64,000 nt of DNA from Enchytraeus crypticus (GCA_905160935.1 CAJHZI010000564.1:678501-742500), one strand, 5' to 3'. Counted from the first letter of the stretch, positions 23,506 through 36,179 are shown. A program made the numbers and translations. The notes: generated from the letters alone by a model not told the origin.

Positions 23506-24299
23506 TAAAGTGACGATGTGTTAGGTCTAACTTGTTGGCATTCGATTATTATTTATTTTTTACAATTTTCAGCTTTTCCACGACGCTCAATCCACTCAAA
23601 ATTTAAGTAGTGCAATTAATGCGAAGTTGACAGAGCATGGACGCCTATGCAGGTAGGTGTGGCTTGCAATTACAATTACATGTACATTTATAGGCCTATT
23701 CAAGTTGTATAACTGCATGATAGATAACTTGGGGCCACCATAGCCTGATTTGTCGTAATATTGTGAACACTTATATGCCAATACTAGGCAATTTAATTGG
23801 TCTGCTATTCTACGTTAGAATGATTGAAAATAGATTATATATATGTAGATTGACCTTCTTTTCTGGACAGTGTTGAATCTACATATCTGTAACTTTATAA
23901 ATGGTCATATAGGCCATTAATATTAGTAGCCTAATCAATAATCACGATCCCTCTGTGACCTTAACCTTTTCCCTGTATATAGCTCCATATGAGAAGGCCT
24001 GCATAATTGGAGCATAAACCTTGTGAAATGCAGTATAAGCAGAAGAGAAAAAGACATTTTTGTCAGACATTGACATATGGAAACACTCGCACCAGTCAGT
24101 ACCAGTTGTGCTACATTTAAGCGCAAGTATTGTAAGCATCCTGGGTTTTTACAGATATAGCTCGGCTTTGTCAAATCTGAACTGAAATGTACTGCCACCA
24201 TGTCTTATTGGCTGTCTAAAACTAGGTTATTGTCCACTTTTCAATTCAGGATGTACATGTATATCTATTTGCTTAGTTATTTGATAAAATTGTGACATA

Positions 24300-24328
24300 T
24301 ATTATATATTATGTATATATATATATAT

Positions 24329-24375
<47 letters not shown>
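24300..24375. repeat. (TA)n microsatellite
   Basis: TA tracts at the right end of the recognisable duplicated block, matching the tract at 10,122-10,188 in copy 1. Confidence 0.9.
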
Positions 24376-24379
24376 GTTA

Positions 24380-24839
24380 ATTAGATATTCAATAGACATT
24401 CATCACACAACGACACATTAGAAAAGTGAATTTTTGGACTTTCGTTAGCTACAGATGAATGGTTGATCACTTGAACTTTATCAAAGTTGTAAGTATAATT
24501 AAGAGTGATTCTGCTTTACGGTTGAATTTTAAAATTTAAAGTTTCAATATTAACTTTTTGTGTTGTTTTTTATTTTTTCAGTATTTTGTCTGGGGCACTC
24601 AAGAATAGACTAACTACTAACGGCATAATCGTTCGAAGCAACTAAACAAGAACTGAAGAAGGATGCCACTTCAGGATTCGTATTATTTTCGATCTATAGG
24701 CTGCATAAGAAGAGGGTGAAGCGTAACCTTTTGTGGGATTTTACCTTACTTGTTAAACTACGGATTGGTTTATTTAGCTTATAAGCATATTGTGAGCAGG
24801 AACGTGTATTTGGGTCTGCCACTTGATAAAACGCTAGCT

Positions 24840-24879
<40 letters not shown>

Positions 24880-25555
24880 AAAGAGAGATAGAGAGAAGTA
24901 TGAAAAATCTAAGCTGCACAAAAATGTAGTCTGCATATTGTGAAGTGTATTAATTTTTTTAATGTTTTAAATTATACTTTAGCTCACTATTTTCACAATC
25001 CTACTTTTAATGGTTTTTCTAAAAGGTAAAAAGTATTTTATGCAAAATAGCTTTAAAAGTATTTGGACCATCACGGTAGTGCCTAAAAGTTATTGGGCCA
25101 AGTGTTCCACTTGAGCTCTTGCTGACAGTGATTTGCTTAGCATATTTTATTGCTGCACACTTATTCTGCAGATTTATTGGCTGCCATTTTATTGAAATGC
25201 GCTTTAGTGGGTCAAATCTCAATCTAAATAAAATTGCAAATAGGAACAAATTGCAAAAGTAGGGCAAAATTTTCAAGAAAATTCAAATTCAAATAATAAT
25301 GAATGAGCTAGAATACAGACTTTATGAGTTGTATGAGTTGATGAGTTGTGTATAGGCTCTCAGTTTGTAAATAATAATGAGCTTAAATTTGACAGATACA
25401 ATAAATGGAGTGAAAAATTAAATATTGTTGTATTTGCTGCAGATTGGCGTATATGTATTTCGTCAGAATAAAGCCTCAGCTTAAGTACTACTACTCGAAA
25501 GCATATCATTGACGCATTAGACTAGGAACCTAACACAGACTAGGTTATATATATG
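24380..25555. other. No identified gene; (CT)n at 24,843-24,880
   Basis: AT-rich. 24,640-24,780 resembles the stretch at 48,915-48,990 (GCAACTAAACAAGAACTGA-like). A minus-strand open stretch at 25,019-25,276 (85 codons, including LGPITFRHYRDGP) looks protein-like and could be a transposon fragment, but I do not recognise it. Confidence 0.35.
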
Positions 25556-25558
25556 TGT

Positions 25559-25579
25559 GTATATATATATATATATATA

Positions 25580-25646
<67 letters not shown>
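25559..25646. repeat. (TA)n microsatellite
   Basis: About 40 TA units with one CTG interruption, abutting the truncated 5' edge of a LINE-R copy. Confidence 0.95.
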
Positions 25647-25649
<3 letters not shown>

Positions 25650-26221
25650 AATAATCGCATTCAGTCGAAAGCAGAGATGATACTGAGCAAGACACAATTT
25701 GGTTTTAGGAAAGGATGTGGCACAAGAGAAGCAATAGGGGTAATGCGGGTTCTTTGCGAAAGAAGCTTAGAATATGGAAATGACGTTTTTGAATGCTTTG
25801 TAGACTTCGAGAAGGCCTTTGACAGGATTGATTGGATAACGATGATGAATATCTTAAAAAGAATAGGAATTGACTGGAGAGATAGAAGACTAGTTTTGAA
25901 CTTGTACATGAATCAAAAAGCAGTAATCAAAATCCTACAAGACTACTCAGAAGAAGGTGAAATAGGACGTTGAGTAAGACAAGGTTGTAGCATTTCGCCG
26001 CTGCTGTTTAACATTTACGCTGAAGCAATGAAGGATGAAGCCATAGAAGACTTGGAAGAAGGAATAAAAGTAGGAGGGAATTTGTTACAAAATGTACGTT
26101 TTGCAGATGACCAAAGAATGGTAGCGGGCAGCGAGATTGGATTGCAGAAGATAATGGATAGGCTGAATGATACGGCTTTGAGATATGGCATGAAGATTAA
26201 TATAAAAAAGACCAAGGTTAT
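25640..26221 (+). mobile_element. LINE-R reverse transcriptase, 5'- and 3'-truncated
   Basis: The clearest LINE-R polymerase in the window. Blocks in order: TQFGFRKGCGTREAIGVMRV, VDFEKAFDRIDW (motif A), an in-frame TGA at 25,971 where RRGVRQGC-type sequence is expected, SPLLFNIYAEAM, VRFADDQR (catalytic FADD, here followed by Q), and MKINIKKTKVI. This domain order is typical of RTE-like non-LTR elements. It stops abruptly at 26,221, joined to part of a SINE-1. Inactive. Confidence 0.88.
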
Positions 26222-26315
26222 TAGACCGCGGATCAGTATGTGCGGGGTTCAAATCCTGGGCTCGCCCGTCACTGACATCGCTTTCGAGTGAGGAAACTGA
26301 CATTACATTAGCCTT
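26222..26315 (+). mobile_element. SINE-1 3' part fused directly to LINE-R
   Basis: Begins inside the SINE (ACCGCGGATCAGTATG), without the A box; B-box GGTTCAAATCC and the GAGTGAGGAAACTGAC tail are present. No spacer separates it from the LINE reading frame. Confidence 0.85.
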
Positions 26316-26549
26316 TTAGCTTTATCTATGCATACACTGAACAGCCTCTTTAAGCAAATTATCTGGATGCATAGGTGTAGAGTAAATGACCCTTATCTCA
26401 TATAGTAACCTCCGTTAGCCCCACTTCAGTGGTAGTTCATTGCGCGTTTCAACTAAGACGTTAGAACTTAACAAATTGAAATGGTCAGATATTCCCGAAA
26501 GAGATCGTAACATCCTTTTCACCGTCAAAATAGGAAAATAAGGAAAACA

Positions 26550-26815
26550 TCAGACATCATCATCATCATCATCATCATCATTATCATCATCTTCCCTTGA
26601 ATCCCAGTTTAACTAGGGTTGGGATACGAATAGACAGTCTCAAAATTCTCTCTGTCCAACATCATATCAACAGTCAATCCCATATTTGAGACTTTTCCAT
26701 TCGTTTAAATTTTTGAAGCAATTTCTGGAGCCAAGGCGCTCACCAACCGAATGCCCTTTCTAACGTTGGTGTGTATCTTAGTGCTTTAGTCGCTTTCTAC
26801 GACACGTGCATTAAC
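26550..26815 (-). mobile_element. SINE-3 with (ATC)n tail
   Basis: (ATC)n at 26,556-26,590, then TCTTCCCTTGAATCCCAGTT, the shared tail, followed by the complement of the SINE-3 body (GCGCTCACCAACCGAATGCC) and head. Confidence 0.8.
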
Positions 26816-27069
26816 CGGTTGTTCAATTCCTCAAAGAACCCGAACATAACACGGGGACGAACACAATACGGGGACACAACACAACGCCTTTTCACCGTCA
26901 AAATAGGAAAATAAGGAAAAAAGCAGACAAACCATCGAATATTGCGATATTGATTAAGACGATAGAAACTTGGAATGTATTGAAGAAAGAATAGTTACTG
27001 TGGGTAATTTGCCAAAAGTTGTGATTTGAAGATGTTCAGGGTATGCTTGCTAGTATTGAAATATGCATG

Positions 27070-27570
27070 GATGGTAAGAATGACACGGAATTGAGGCAAA
27101 TAGTTTGCAGATTAATACAAAAAGATGAAGTTAGGAGAGTGTCTAGGAGTTACTGTGAATAAATAGTATATTGATATTATAAAATAAATAAATAAATAAT
27201 TGGTATATTTTACTTGTTCTAATCCACGATTAGAACAGATAAAAGCTTTAAATATCTGGCCTAGACATATCATGCGTATGGCGAAAAGTACTGGACGGAA
27301 ATATAAATAAAAATTGAGCAAGCATAATAGCCTTTCGGAAAGAGAAAATAATTCCTAAAAAGGTATTGGCAAAAAACATAAATATAAAAAATGTGAAAAT
27401 ATTGTAGTGGTCGACGTTTCTGTATACGGATATGAAACATGGACAGTAAGGAAGGAGGGTATTTGCAAAATAGAGGCATTGAAAATGTGGCTTTGGTGAA
27501 AGAGGGAAAGATTAGTTGAACTCACAAAATTTACAAGTTTTTGAGTTGCCTATATACAGTAGATAGGCAG
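27070..27570 (+). mobile_element. LINE-R C-terminal remnant
   Basis: Broken frames, but blocks equivalent to INTKKTKV, KSFKYL, KIRIAQA, YGYETWT and WLWRRIE can be read in order between 27,110 and 27,540. The same part of the element appears at 35,430 and 58,800. Confidence 0.68.
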
Positions 27571-27574
27571 TTTA

Positions 27575-29255
27575 GAAATGTGATTCGAAATGGAAATAAA
27601 AGCTGACTAGGATATAGGCACATATACATATACAGTGTAAGCCTATTATAACGGACGATAATTTGCTGAAGGATGTAATAGAAGGAAAATGCATTGAAAA
27701 AATTTCTAGTACACGGGTTAGCATAAAAAATGTCGTTAGCATTTATAACGTGGGAGCTATAGTTCGAAACGTATTGCTGTGCTAAAAGAGGTCAACTGGT
27801 TCGAGAGATGGCGGTTGATAGTTTTTGAAAATGTGATGCAACATACGGCCTAGTTAACCTAGATACATGTAGTTTTTTTAACATATCGTACATGTTTACA
27901 GATTAAGCTTTGCTGAGATTTCCTTTTCTGTACTTTTCGATATTTTCATTTTTCGCTACGATTACTCAGAATATTTGCTGTTTACTACGCATCTATTGTG
28001 CATCAAGTGAGGAATAACCATGCAACAACATTGAGTTTAGTCATTGGACTTCATTGTTGACTGACCCTAGCAGCTAGGGCTTTATATACGTGTAGGAGCT
28101 CTCTTTACCAGAATCAATAAAAATCAGTACGAATTTAACGTCCGGTTCCTCGACATAAGGCAATCTCAGGGACGTCAATGTATCTAATATATAGGAAGGT
28201 ATCCTTCGCAGACTTCACGTAGAAATATGTCAACATAATCGACTTATCAAAATGTTATTTTCAAAACTATCGATCGTCGAAGAAAAAGGATATGTTGCAA
28301 TTACATTTATAATTATGTTTTAGGCAACTTAAAACGTCTTATTTATCTATGCTTTTGACGTTAACATTACACAATCTAATCCTCTTTAATTTTTACAAGT
28401 TGTTTTACCTCAACAGATTTTAAATGTTTAAGATACAAGCTTAAATCTTAAAACATTGAATTTCTTCAGTGAGATACGTACATGCGTCACAACGAAGTGC
28501 ATATCAGCTTGCCAACTACTGCAACTCGGCGACCGTCAAATCATAGCATCGTTATACGTTATGTTTATTGCGAGATGAAGACATTAGTTAACACATCCAA
28601 TTAACCCAAGAAAGGTAGAGACTACAATTATTAAATACAAACATACTTATACTGTCTTCTTCTTTAATCAAATCAATCAAATTAATCTATCGTAACCCAT
28701 TTATCAGTGTTACTTTTATTTTTACTAATATTTACAAATATGCATAATTAGATGTATGCATTGTGAACAATCTTATTTGCAATTATAATAATTAATAATA
28801 TCGTTGTTTAGATTATATACTAGTCTAAAATAAACGAACACTAGACGTAGGCCTATAGAGTTAAGGAAATATTGCAGGATTTATAAAGAGGCATTCATGG
28901 GCACAATATTGAATAATCCAGGGAACAATTTTAATGTTACAATAGCTTAACTGCACCAAATGTCTACTGCAGTGATAACTATAATTGATTCATTTAAATA
29001 ATTGCACATGTGATGAGTTAAATGTTATATGGCGGTTTTAATACGAAGCGACTATGGACGTTGTAAAAGAGGGTACGATTCTGAATGTGAAATAATGTGA
29101 ACAAGTAGAGGAAAGTACTAAGACTTACACTGTATACAAGTCGTTGAATGTAATGGCGACATTTGTGAGAAATTATTTTACCTTTATTCATTTTTATTGC
29201 AATTATTTTTTCCTTGAAAGTGAGACAGCAAACGAAGAATTGCTTGCCGGTCACG
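27575..29255. other. No gene seen; small L2-type LINE end at 28,110-28,200 (minus)
   Basis: AT-rich and unremarkable, apart from TTTAACGTCCGGTTCCTCG...GGGACGTC at 28,130-28,175. This is the complement of the 3' end of the L2/Crack-like LINE at 8370-8410. Confidence 0.5.
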
Positions 29256-29259
29256 ATCT

Positions 29260-29400
29260 ATCTCTTAGTGTACTGCCTACTGGCAGGTTCATGGTATATA
29301 AAGCCTCCACTCTTCTCTGTCTTCCGCCTTCCTCTTCATTTCCACATATGAGTGGGTCTTTAAATCATCTAAAGAAGGACCCACCCATATGTGGGTCCAT
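29260..29400 (-). mobile_element. LINE-R 3' end
   Basis: Minus-strand signature TTAGTGTACTGCCTACTGGC followed by the complement of the C-terminal block. A short inverted echo of CCCACATATG...TAAATCATCTAAA follows at 29,365-29,440. Confidence 0.8.
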
Positions 29401-29734
29401 TTTTAGATGATTTAAAAAAGGACACACATATGAAAGGACCCGGTCACGATAGAGTATGAACATTAATATTCTGAGGGGATAAAATCAAAAGAATAGCGAT
29501 TAAGCTAAATTAGCTATTGCCGAAAATAAAGTTAGTTAAAGAGAAATAAATTTAAAGATATTAGGTTTACTCCCTTGACCTGCTTAGAAGATAATATTTT
29601 AGTAGAATACATACATGCACAATGGAAATATGATGCATTCATTTCAACCGAATTTCTAATTATATTTCTCTGAAATGGAAGAATCAAAATAAAAATTGTA
29701 ACTGAAAGTCTCTGAAAAAGATTCATAATTTACA

Positions 29735-29815
29735 ATCAAATCCTGGGCTCTCCCGTCACTGCCATAGCTTTCGAGTGAGGAAACTGACGTTAACATTAGC
29801 TTTTTATGGATTAGG
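29735..29815 (+). mobile_element. SINE-1 3' part
   Basis: From CAAATCCTGGGCTC through GAGTGAGGAAACTGACGTTAAC; the head is missing, as in a 5'-truncated insertion. Confidence 0.75.
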
Positions 29816-29890
29816 ACTGGAAGCTAAATCTGAATTGCTTGATTCAGCATGCAGTTGATACACTGATATACATGTACACTAGTGAACTGG

Positions 29891-29896
29891 TTTATT
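29891..29896 (-). terminator. Candidate polyadenylation signal of the 30-34 kb gene
   Basis: AATAAA on minus, about 125 nt past the stop codon at 30,019. Confidence 0.45.
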
Positions 29897-30018
29897 CGGA
29901 CTGATATTAGTAGCCCACGAATGCAAACACCAAACAGTACTTGGTAGTAACTGTAGATGTTCTAAAGCACTACAACCGGACAATACATCAGATCGACGCA
30001 TCGGTGGTTCTTTTCAGC

Positions 30019-33000
30019 TTATGGAGCTCCGTTGCCAAGTTTCTGTTTGTTGAACTTTTCAAGCATGTCCACGAGATGGCAGTGACAGTTTGACGCGGCC
30101 ACAAAGCTCTTTGCGTGCTGTCGACCCTCGACCTGCTCGTGTGCCACTAGGGTCGTGTTAGTGACGACCAGGTCGATGTAGTCCTCGATCATCTCGACGT
30201 CAACCTTCTCGAACCATTTCTCGTCCTCTGTGTCGATGTCCTGTCTGATCAACCATATGATGTGGTCCACCAGCAGGGGCAGCAAGCACACTAAAGAGTA
30301 TCAATCAATCTATGCATTGATCACTAAATGAAAGAAAGAAAGAGAGATAGAAAGAAAGATAGGAGGAAAGACAGAAAGAAAGAAAGAGAGTGAGTGAGCG
30401 AGCGAGCGAGCGAGTGAACGAGTGAGTGAGTGAGTGAGCGAAAGAGCGAGCGAGTGTGTAAGTGAATGAGTTAAATAATTAACATGAAGCAATCAAACTA
30501 TCAACATAATATCATATCTTATAACAACATACTGTATTAACATATAATTAACATATCTATCAATAAATCAAAGAATTCCATATCGTAAGTGACTAAGTCA
30601 CCTAAAAATAGGCAAATCAGTCATTATGTAAAACAATCAATAAATCAATCAGTTAATATATCGTTTAGGCTTTCAAATAATAATTCGTTTAATCGTTAAG
30701 AATATCTGCATGTCACATGTGTCGAACATATACTTCAATCTATGCAATTCACGATTCAATTAATTAATTAATATTTCCTAGTAAAATGGCATAAATAAAA
30801 ATATATATAATTAGAGTAAATTCAATTTCAACGCTTCAAAAATTCTGTTGAATTTTCGTAACAGGCATAACGAAATATACTGTAAAAAGGAAAAGATTTT
30901 CAAAGAATCAACCTTGAATTTCTTCGTCGATTTTTTCCTTAATAAACATCATGCGCTGCTCTGGAATGGCCTTATCTTCGTTTAGATTCCGATCGGTTTT
31001 TTCTTTTATGGCCGCATACAACTGTTTCACCAGAATAGACGCAAACTCCCTGAGAGCCTTCTCAGAAATTAATTTACCAACATCTTGTTCTTGATCTTGA
31101 TAGCCAAATTGATCCTTGCTGTCGGTCTTCGTCGTGCCGATTGAATTCCTGGACTTGATGATCGAATCTGCGGATCCGCTCGACTGTCTTTCTGAAGACC
31201 TGCTCGATAGAGGAATTGAAGGCATGTCAATCAGTGCGGACGTGCGTTTGGATTGGGATTCTGTAGATGATGCCGGATTCCCTTCCATCGATGATATCGA
31301 AGACTTTACGCCGGAGTCTGATACTATCGCGGAGTTCAATGGAGATCCGGGAGTTTTGGGATTCGGCTCAACTTTGGTATCCTGAGTGGTAAAGATGGCC
31401 GTATCATGGGGAACTGAAATTCTAACGGATGGTTTGTGCACGGATGTTTCTGCTTTCTTCTTTTCAGGAACAGGTGAGTTGTATATTGATGATGGTTGTC
31501 TGGAGGAAGATTGCGAATCTCTATTTTCACGAGTTCCTCCAAATTCGCCGCCTAATGTCATTCGTTCTTTTGGAATCTCCGTATCCGTATCAGAATCATG
31601 ATCTTGATGATCGAAATCCGGAATGCTGGATCCGAAACTGAAACGGAAGCCGGTTTTTCTGGCGTCTTCCGTATCATTCTCATCCTCATCCGAGCTCTCA
31701 CCGTTATGACTGTTCTGAGATGTATTACGGGCTCTTTGAAAATCATCGACTTCGCCATCACTCGTTCGACTCAGTTCATTCGAACTAGACGGATTTACAT
31801 CATTAGCATTCCAGTTTCTGTTCATCAAATCCTTTAAATCGATCGATCCATGCGATGTAGTAGCTGACGTCGTATTGCCATTGTCATGCTGAGATAAGAT
31901 GGCGGGTTTATTCAAAACGTCCGGAAGGGTTTTAGGAGACCCGATCATCTCGATGTTCAAAGTTTGCCATACCGGTTTAACTGATTTCAGGTGACTATTG
32001 TACCACTCCGTGAACACAACATCACCAGTTGAACGTGACTCACTCTCTGATCCAGACGTCTTGCATTCTCTCGATGAATTGAAACCTCTACGATGTTTGC
32101 TACCATGGCGCTTTTCTCTGTCGACTATAAGATGGTTCACAGGGTCATCCGAGTGCTCAAAGGTTACCGAGCAGTCGAATATACACGGTGGATCCGAAGG
32201 ATGAACCCTCGCCTTTGTCGCTATGTCGATGTCGCTGGAGCTACTGCTACTGTTTGTTTCGTATTCTTTCTGACGGTCGCTATACGTCCGGCAGGAAGAG
32301 CGGGACTTCAGCTGACCTGCTTTTGATCTTCTTCGACGTCGGACGAAAACTATTTCTGGATAACGACAAGACGTGGTTCGCAGTGGCCTCGGCTGGACAG
32401 TCTGGTTGGGTCTAATTGTGATGTTGACTGGACTGAACTCCGGTGTAGTTGAGATGTCTGTCGTCTCGCTGAGATCTGATGCTTGGCTCTGATGGTCAGC
32501 CTTCGTCTTACTTGTCTGCTGCTCAACATCTTGGTTTGATCTATCTGCTGGCTGGACTGCCGGGGGTGGACTGAATTCGGGGATTATCTCTCCTTCGAGT
32601 TTTATGATAGGAAGAGCATTTGGGCCATCGTTGTTCTCAACAGGCTCTTGAAAGCCTCTCGAGAACATTTTGAAAAGAAATTCATCCATTTCTTCATGGT
32701 CTTTCTCTAGTATGCTGAGTTGACCGAGCAGTTCTTTCAGTGTAGGTTCTTGATAAGAGACTTCATTTGTGTCTCTAATTTTCGCCTCAGCATGCGAGTC
32801 AGAGTTGCAATTGGGTCTCTTGATACTTCCTTCGGCATGTCTGACAGAGATGGATCGAGGCAAGGTGGAAGCGTCAAAGTCCTTCAAATCAAACTCCGAG
32901 ATAACAGTGTAAAGATTTGAAGAAAAGTTTATGTTTCCCTCAGGATTCGCGGTTTCCCATAAGATGAGTGTCTTAGGATAACCGCACTTGTTGTCGTCCG

Positions 33001-33997
33001 ACTGTTCAGTGAGCACCAGAACTTTTGGTCGGCTCGTACAATCATCTGCAGCCTGACTCTTGTTCACAATCGGCAGACGTAACGGGGCATCTTCCGTGCA
33101 GTTTTCACTAGAAGAACATATCTTGCGAGGTGGCTTCTTTCCAAACCTCGAAACCGGTGTACAACAAGGTGTCTTAGCCTTCGACTGACAACATATATCC
33201 ACGACTGGATTGCCACAGATATCCTTCGGTACGGTGCAGCACGTGTCGTTGATGATATTGCAGAAGTTCTGATATCTACATCTGGGACTGAGCATAAATC
33301 GATCTTTTTCACCTCTCCATTGTTTCTTGGCGTCTCTCACTCGATTTTCATCGTGTCTGGAACTACCGGCGTCCAAGTCTGTTGAATCATATACCTGTGG
33401 GTAGCAGGTTCTGAAGCGAGGTCCCGGTGGAACGATCATCCAGTGAGTATTGCCTTTATCTCTGTAGTACTGTCTCCTTCCGTCGTGATCATACATGGCT
33501 GACGGCTGCACTGCCGGCGCATCCTCGCGACACTTTGGAGGGTGGTATTTCTTGAACTCAGCCGGACTTACGAATTCTTGAGATATTGGCAAGTCTGTTT
33601 CTCTCTCATACATCTCGTCATCGATGAAGCAGGAGGGCATGCATACAGGTTTCTCCGGACAATCCTGTCTCGTTGAATTGCCAGCACTGATGAGATCACA
33701 GACCTCCCGAACACTGTAGAGGCACCGTCGTGGTTTAAATTCGCACGTCTCACTGTCAACAACACCGTAACACATTTCATTATCGCTCAATGACTTCGCC
33801 GGAGCTCGGACGGGTCGATTGCAGGAGGAATAGTAGCTTTTCCTCGCGTGCTCTTCTGTCGCTATTCGATTAATCATCGACTCGCTGAATCTGGACTGTA
33901 TTCCTTCTGAGGCGCTGGACCTGGCCATTAGCTTGTCAATGGGTGAACACAAGGAGCCCAGGAGAAGACAGTTGTCAGGCGAGCAGTCTGAAGGCAT
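30019..33997 (-). CDS. Large uncharacterised, mostly disordered protein (about 1118 aa, two coding exons)
   Basis: Exon 1 30,913-33,997 is one uninterrupted frame of 1028 codons starting at ATG 33,997, with an in-frame stop some 66 nt upstream. Splicing ATTCAAG|GTTGAT to ACTCTTTAG|TGTGC at 30,290 keeps frame and adds 89 residues to the TGA/TAA-bounded end at 30,019. The protein is rich in Ser, Asp, Glu and Pro, with a Cys-rich first third (pairs such as DTCCTVPKD, DICCQSK, TPCCTP), a run of five Arg near residue 550, and acidic/Ser-rich low complexity in the middle. It ends with what looks like the only folded part: helical segments such as LREFASILVKQLYAAIKEK, continuing into exon 2 (LLVDHIIWLI, EMIEDYIDLVV). 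I recognise no family. Long exon and composition would suit a scaffold or ciliary/spermatogenic protein, but that is a guess. Further 5' exons cannot be excluded. Confidence 0.8.
30325..30460. repeat. (GAAA)n / (GAGT)n / (GAGC)n microsatellite
   Basis: Purine-rich tetranucleotide tract in the single intron of the uncharacterised gene. Confidence 0.9.
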
Positions 33998-34009
33998 CAG
34001 GACCCAGTG

Positions 34010-34520
34010 ATTGGAAACTACAGGAGATCTCGATAGTCTTCTTCTGGTCGGTCATCGATGGCTATTAGTGCAATGATCTAGATATCATTCAAGTGTTTTT
34101 GATTGTATGGATATGGCTTTACCGATAGGACTTGTAAAATTTTGCGAAGATTACATTATTAATTTTGAGAATAGCCTATACTTTTGTAACAGAAAATTTC
34201 ATTCCTCAGGAAAACATTAATTGATTGTATTTGTAACTGTTTAATTGGTTGAATTATTTATTTCATAGTTAATAAAATGTATATAACTTGATGATATCTA
34301 AAAATATTAATTTCTTATTGTAAAAAATTAATACTCAGAAGGATAAAAATCAAGATTCAATATTAGGCTATGTACATGTATAATAAAATAATAAACAATA
34401 ATTTTATTACCCTGTCCACTGTTTGCTCTTCAACCTTATCAGAGGAAAAATTAGAATATACATATAGCCCTAATTCTACTAGCATGTAAACTTGCAATAC
34501 TTTAATAATAATAATAATAA
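34010..34520. other. Upstream region of the uncharacterised gene; nothing identified
   Basis: AT-rich, no repeat family recognised. It should hold the 5' UTR and promoter, but I see no convincing core element. Confidence 0.3.
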
Positions 34521-34524
34521 TACT

Positions 34525-34772
34525 AACACACATTATAGTGAAATGATCAACTATGTTGATATCTATCACTTGTAACTATCACATGTTATATCCGTTAGGC
34601 AATTTAGTCCATTGTCCTTGTAGCCAGTCCAGTGAATGTGCGAGATTTTACTCTCCGATCAGCGCGGCTTGGATTCGAACCCGCGAGAGTTCGATTCACC
34701 TCAGGGTCTGCCATTTAAAACTTTATGACGTTATCTACACCCTTAATCATTGCGCTATTGAGACATTCATAC
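34525..34772 (-). mobile_element. SINE-2
   Basis: Near full length on minus: head at 34,772 (GAATGTCTCAATAGCGCAAT), B-box in GGGTTCGAATCC at about 34,672-34,684, body ending at CACTATAATGTGTG. Preceded by (ATA)n at 34,505. Confidence 0.85.
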
Positions 34773-35429
34773 TTTGAGACTGCGCTAAACATAGAGGCAC
34801 TCTCCTCAACTCAGCATAGATTTAATTAGCCTCTTTTTTACAGAGAATTCAGTTTTCTCAATTTTACTAAATGCTACTTAAATGTAGGCTAGTAGAAAGA
34901 AACTTGCATCGTACATCATTGGGTTCCATAATATTGTGAAGTATAAGCATTAAGTAAATCCATATTGTGTTCCAAAGTTATAATTGAGACTTTTCCTATA
35001 AAAAAACTATGTTTAATCCGAACTAATTTAACGATTTTGGCGTAAAGTGTTCATTTTTATACAGGGATAGGCTTAAGTCTTTACATTTTTTGAGGCATTA
35101 ATATCCAATTCTATACAGATAGAACTCCGGTAGTGAGTACGTAATAGTCTTTATCTAGTTCGACCTTCCAATTTGAAAGAACATTGAAAAACAGCATGGT
35201 CTAGTAAAGAGTTATCCAAAAAAGAATGATCTTCATTTATTTATTTATTTAAAATTTCGATTTTGCATAGCAAATAAACAACATAATGTAATTGAATAGC
35301 ACGTAATTGAAAAATTATGGTTAAGTTATATAAAGAAAACATGTCAGAATCATGAGTAGTGAACGCCATGGAGTTGTCATGGATAACAGTAGCACTTAAT
35401 TGTGCGATTGTTTTTATACTATGCTATGA

Positions 35430-35790
35430 CCAAATTTGAGGCATTGGAAATCTGGATTTGGAGAAGAGTGGAGAGGATTAGCTGGACTCAAAAGTTACAA
35501 ATGAGGAAGTCCAGGAGAGAGTTGGCACAGATTGACAGTTGATAAATGTATTAAGAAATAGGAAGAAGAGATGGATAGGACACATTCTAAGGGGAAGGTC
35601 GATTAAAAGAGGCCATAGAAGGTAGAATGGAAGGAAAAGGAGGCAGGGGCATGCCGAGATTAGGTACGTTAAATGATTTAAAGACCCACTCATATGTGGA
35701 AATGAAGAGGAAGGCGGAAGACAGAGAAGAGTGGAGGCGTTATGTACCATGAACCTGCCAGTAGGCAGTGCACTAAGAGAGAGATGTCCA
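35430..35790 (+). mobile_element. LINE-R C-terminal region and 3' end
   Basis: The best LINE-R end in the window. ALEIWIWRRVERISWTQK-like block, KKRWIGHILR-like block, KGGRGMPRLG-like basic block and MKRKAEDREEWRRYVP, then ...ATGAACCTGCCAGTAGGCAG and a (GA)n tail. Confidence 0.85.
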
Positions 35791-35945
35791 AATATAATCT
35801 TAAATTCATGTAATCTATTATACTGGGCCAATTAATATACTGTATGTATATATATATAAACAATTATAGTGTTGTTTTGACGTCACTATAAGTAAAAAGT
35901 TTTATTTTGCAAATGTGTTAATTATTGATCATAATAATAATAATA

Positions 35946-36176
35946 ACACACATTATAGTGAAATGATCAACTACGTTGATATCTATCACTTTTAATACCG
36001 CATGTTTAAACCGTTAGGCAATTTAGTCCATTGTCCGCGTAGCCAGTCCAGTGAATGTGCGAGATTTTACTCTCAGATAAGCGCGACTGGGATTCGAACC
36101 CACGAGGGCTCAATTCACCTCAGGAATTATCATTTAAAACCTCATGACGTTACCCCTACGCTATTGAGACATTCAA
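35946..36176 (-). mobile_element. SINE-2
   Basis: Near full length on minus, with B-box GGGTTCGAATCCC at about 36,090-36,102. Like the 34,525 copy it is next to an (ATA)n run (35,930-35,945), here its probable 3' tail. Confidence 0.85.
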
Positions 36177-36179
36177 ATG

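Noticed and set aside
29144-29410. 88-codon plus-strand frame at 29,144-29,410 and similar ones at 35,478-35,831 (minus) and 22,089-22,283
   Set aside because: All contain the antisense of the LINE-R end (LPTGRFMVYKASTLL-type reading) and recur wherever that repeat lies.
31116-31837. Plus-strand frames inside the 30-34 kb gene
   Set aside because: Short antisense shadows of a 1028-codon minus-strand frame.
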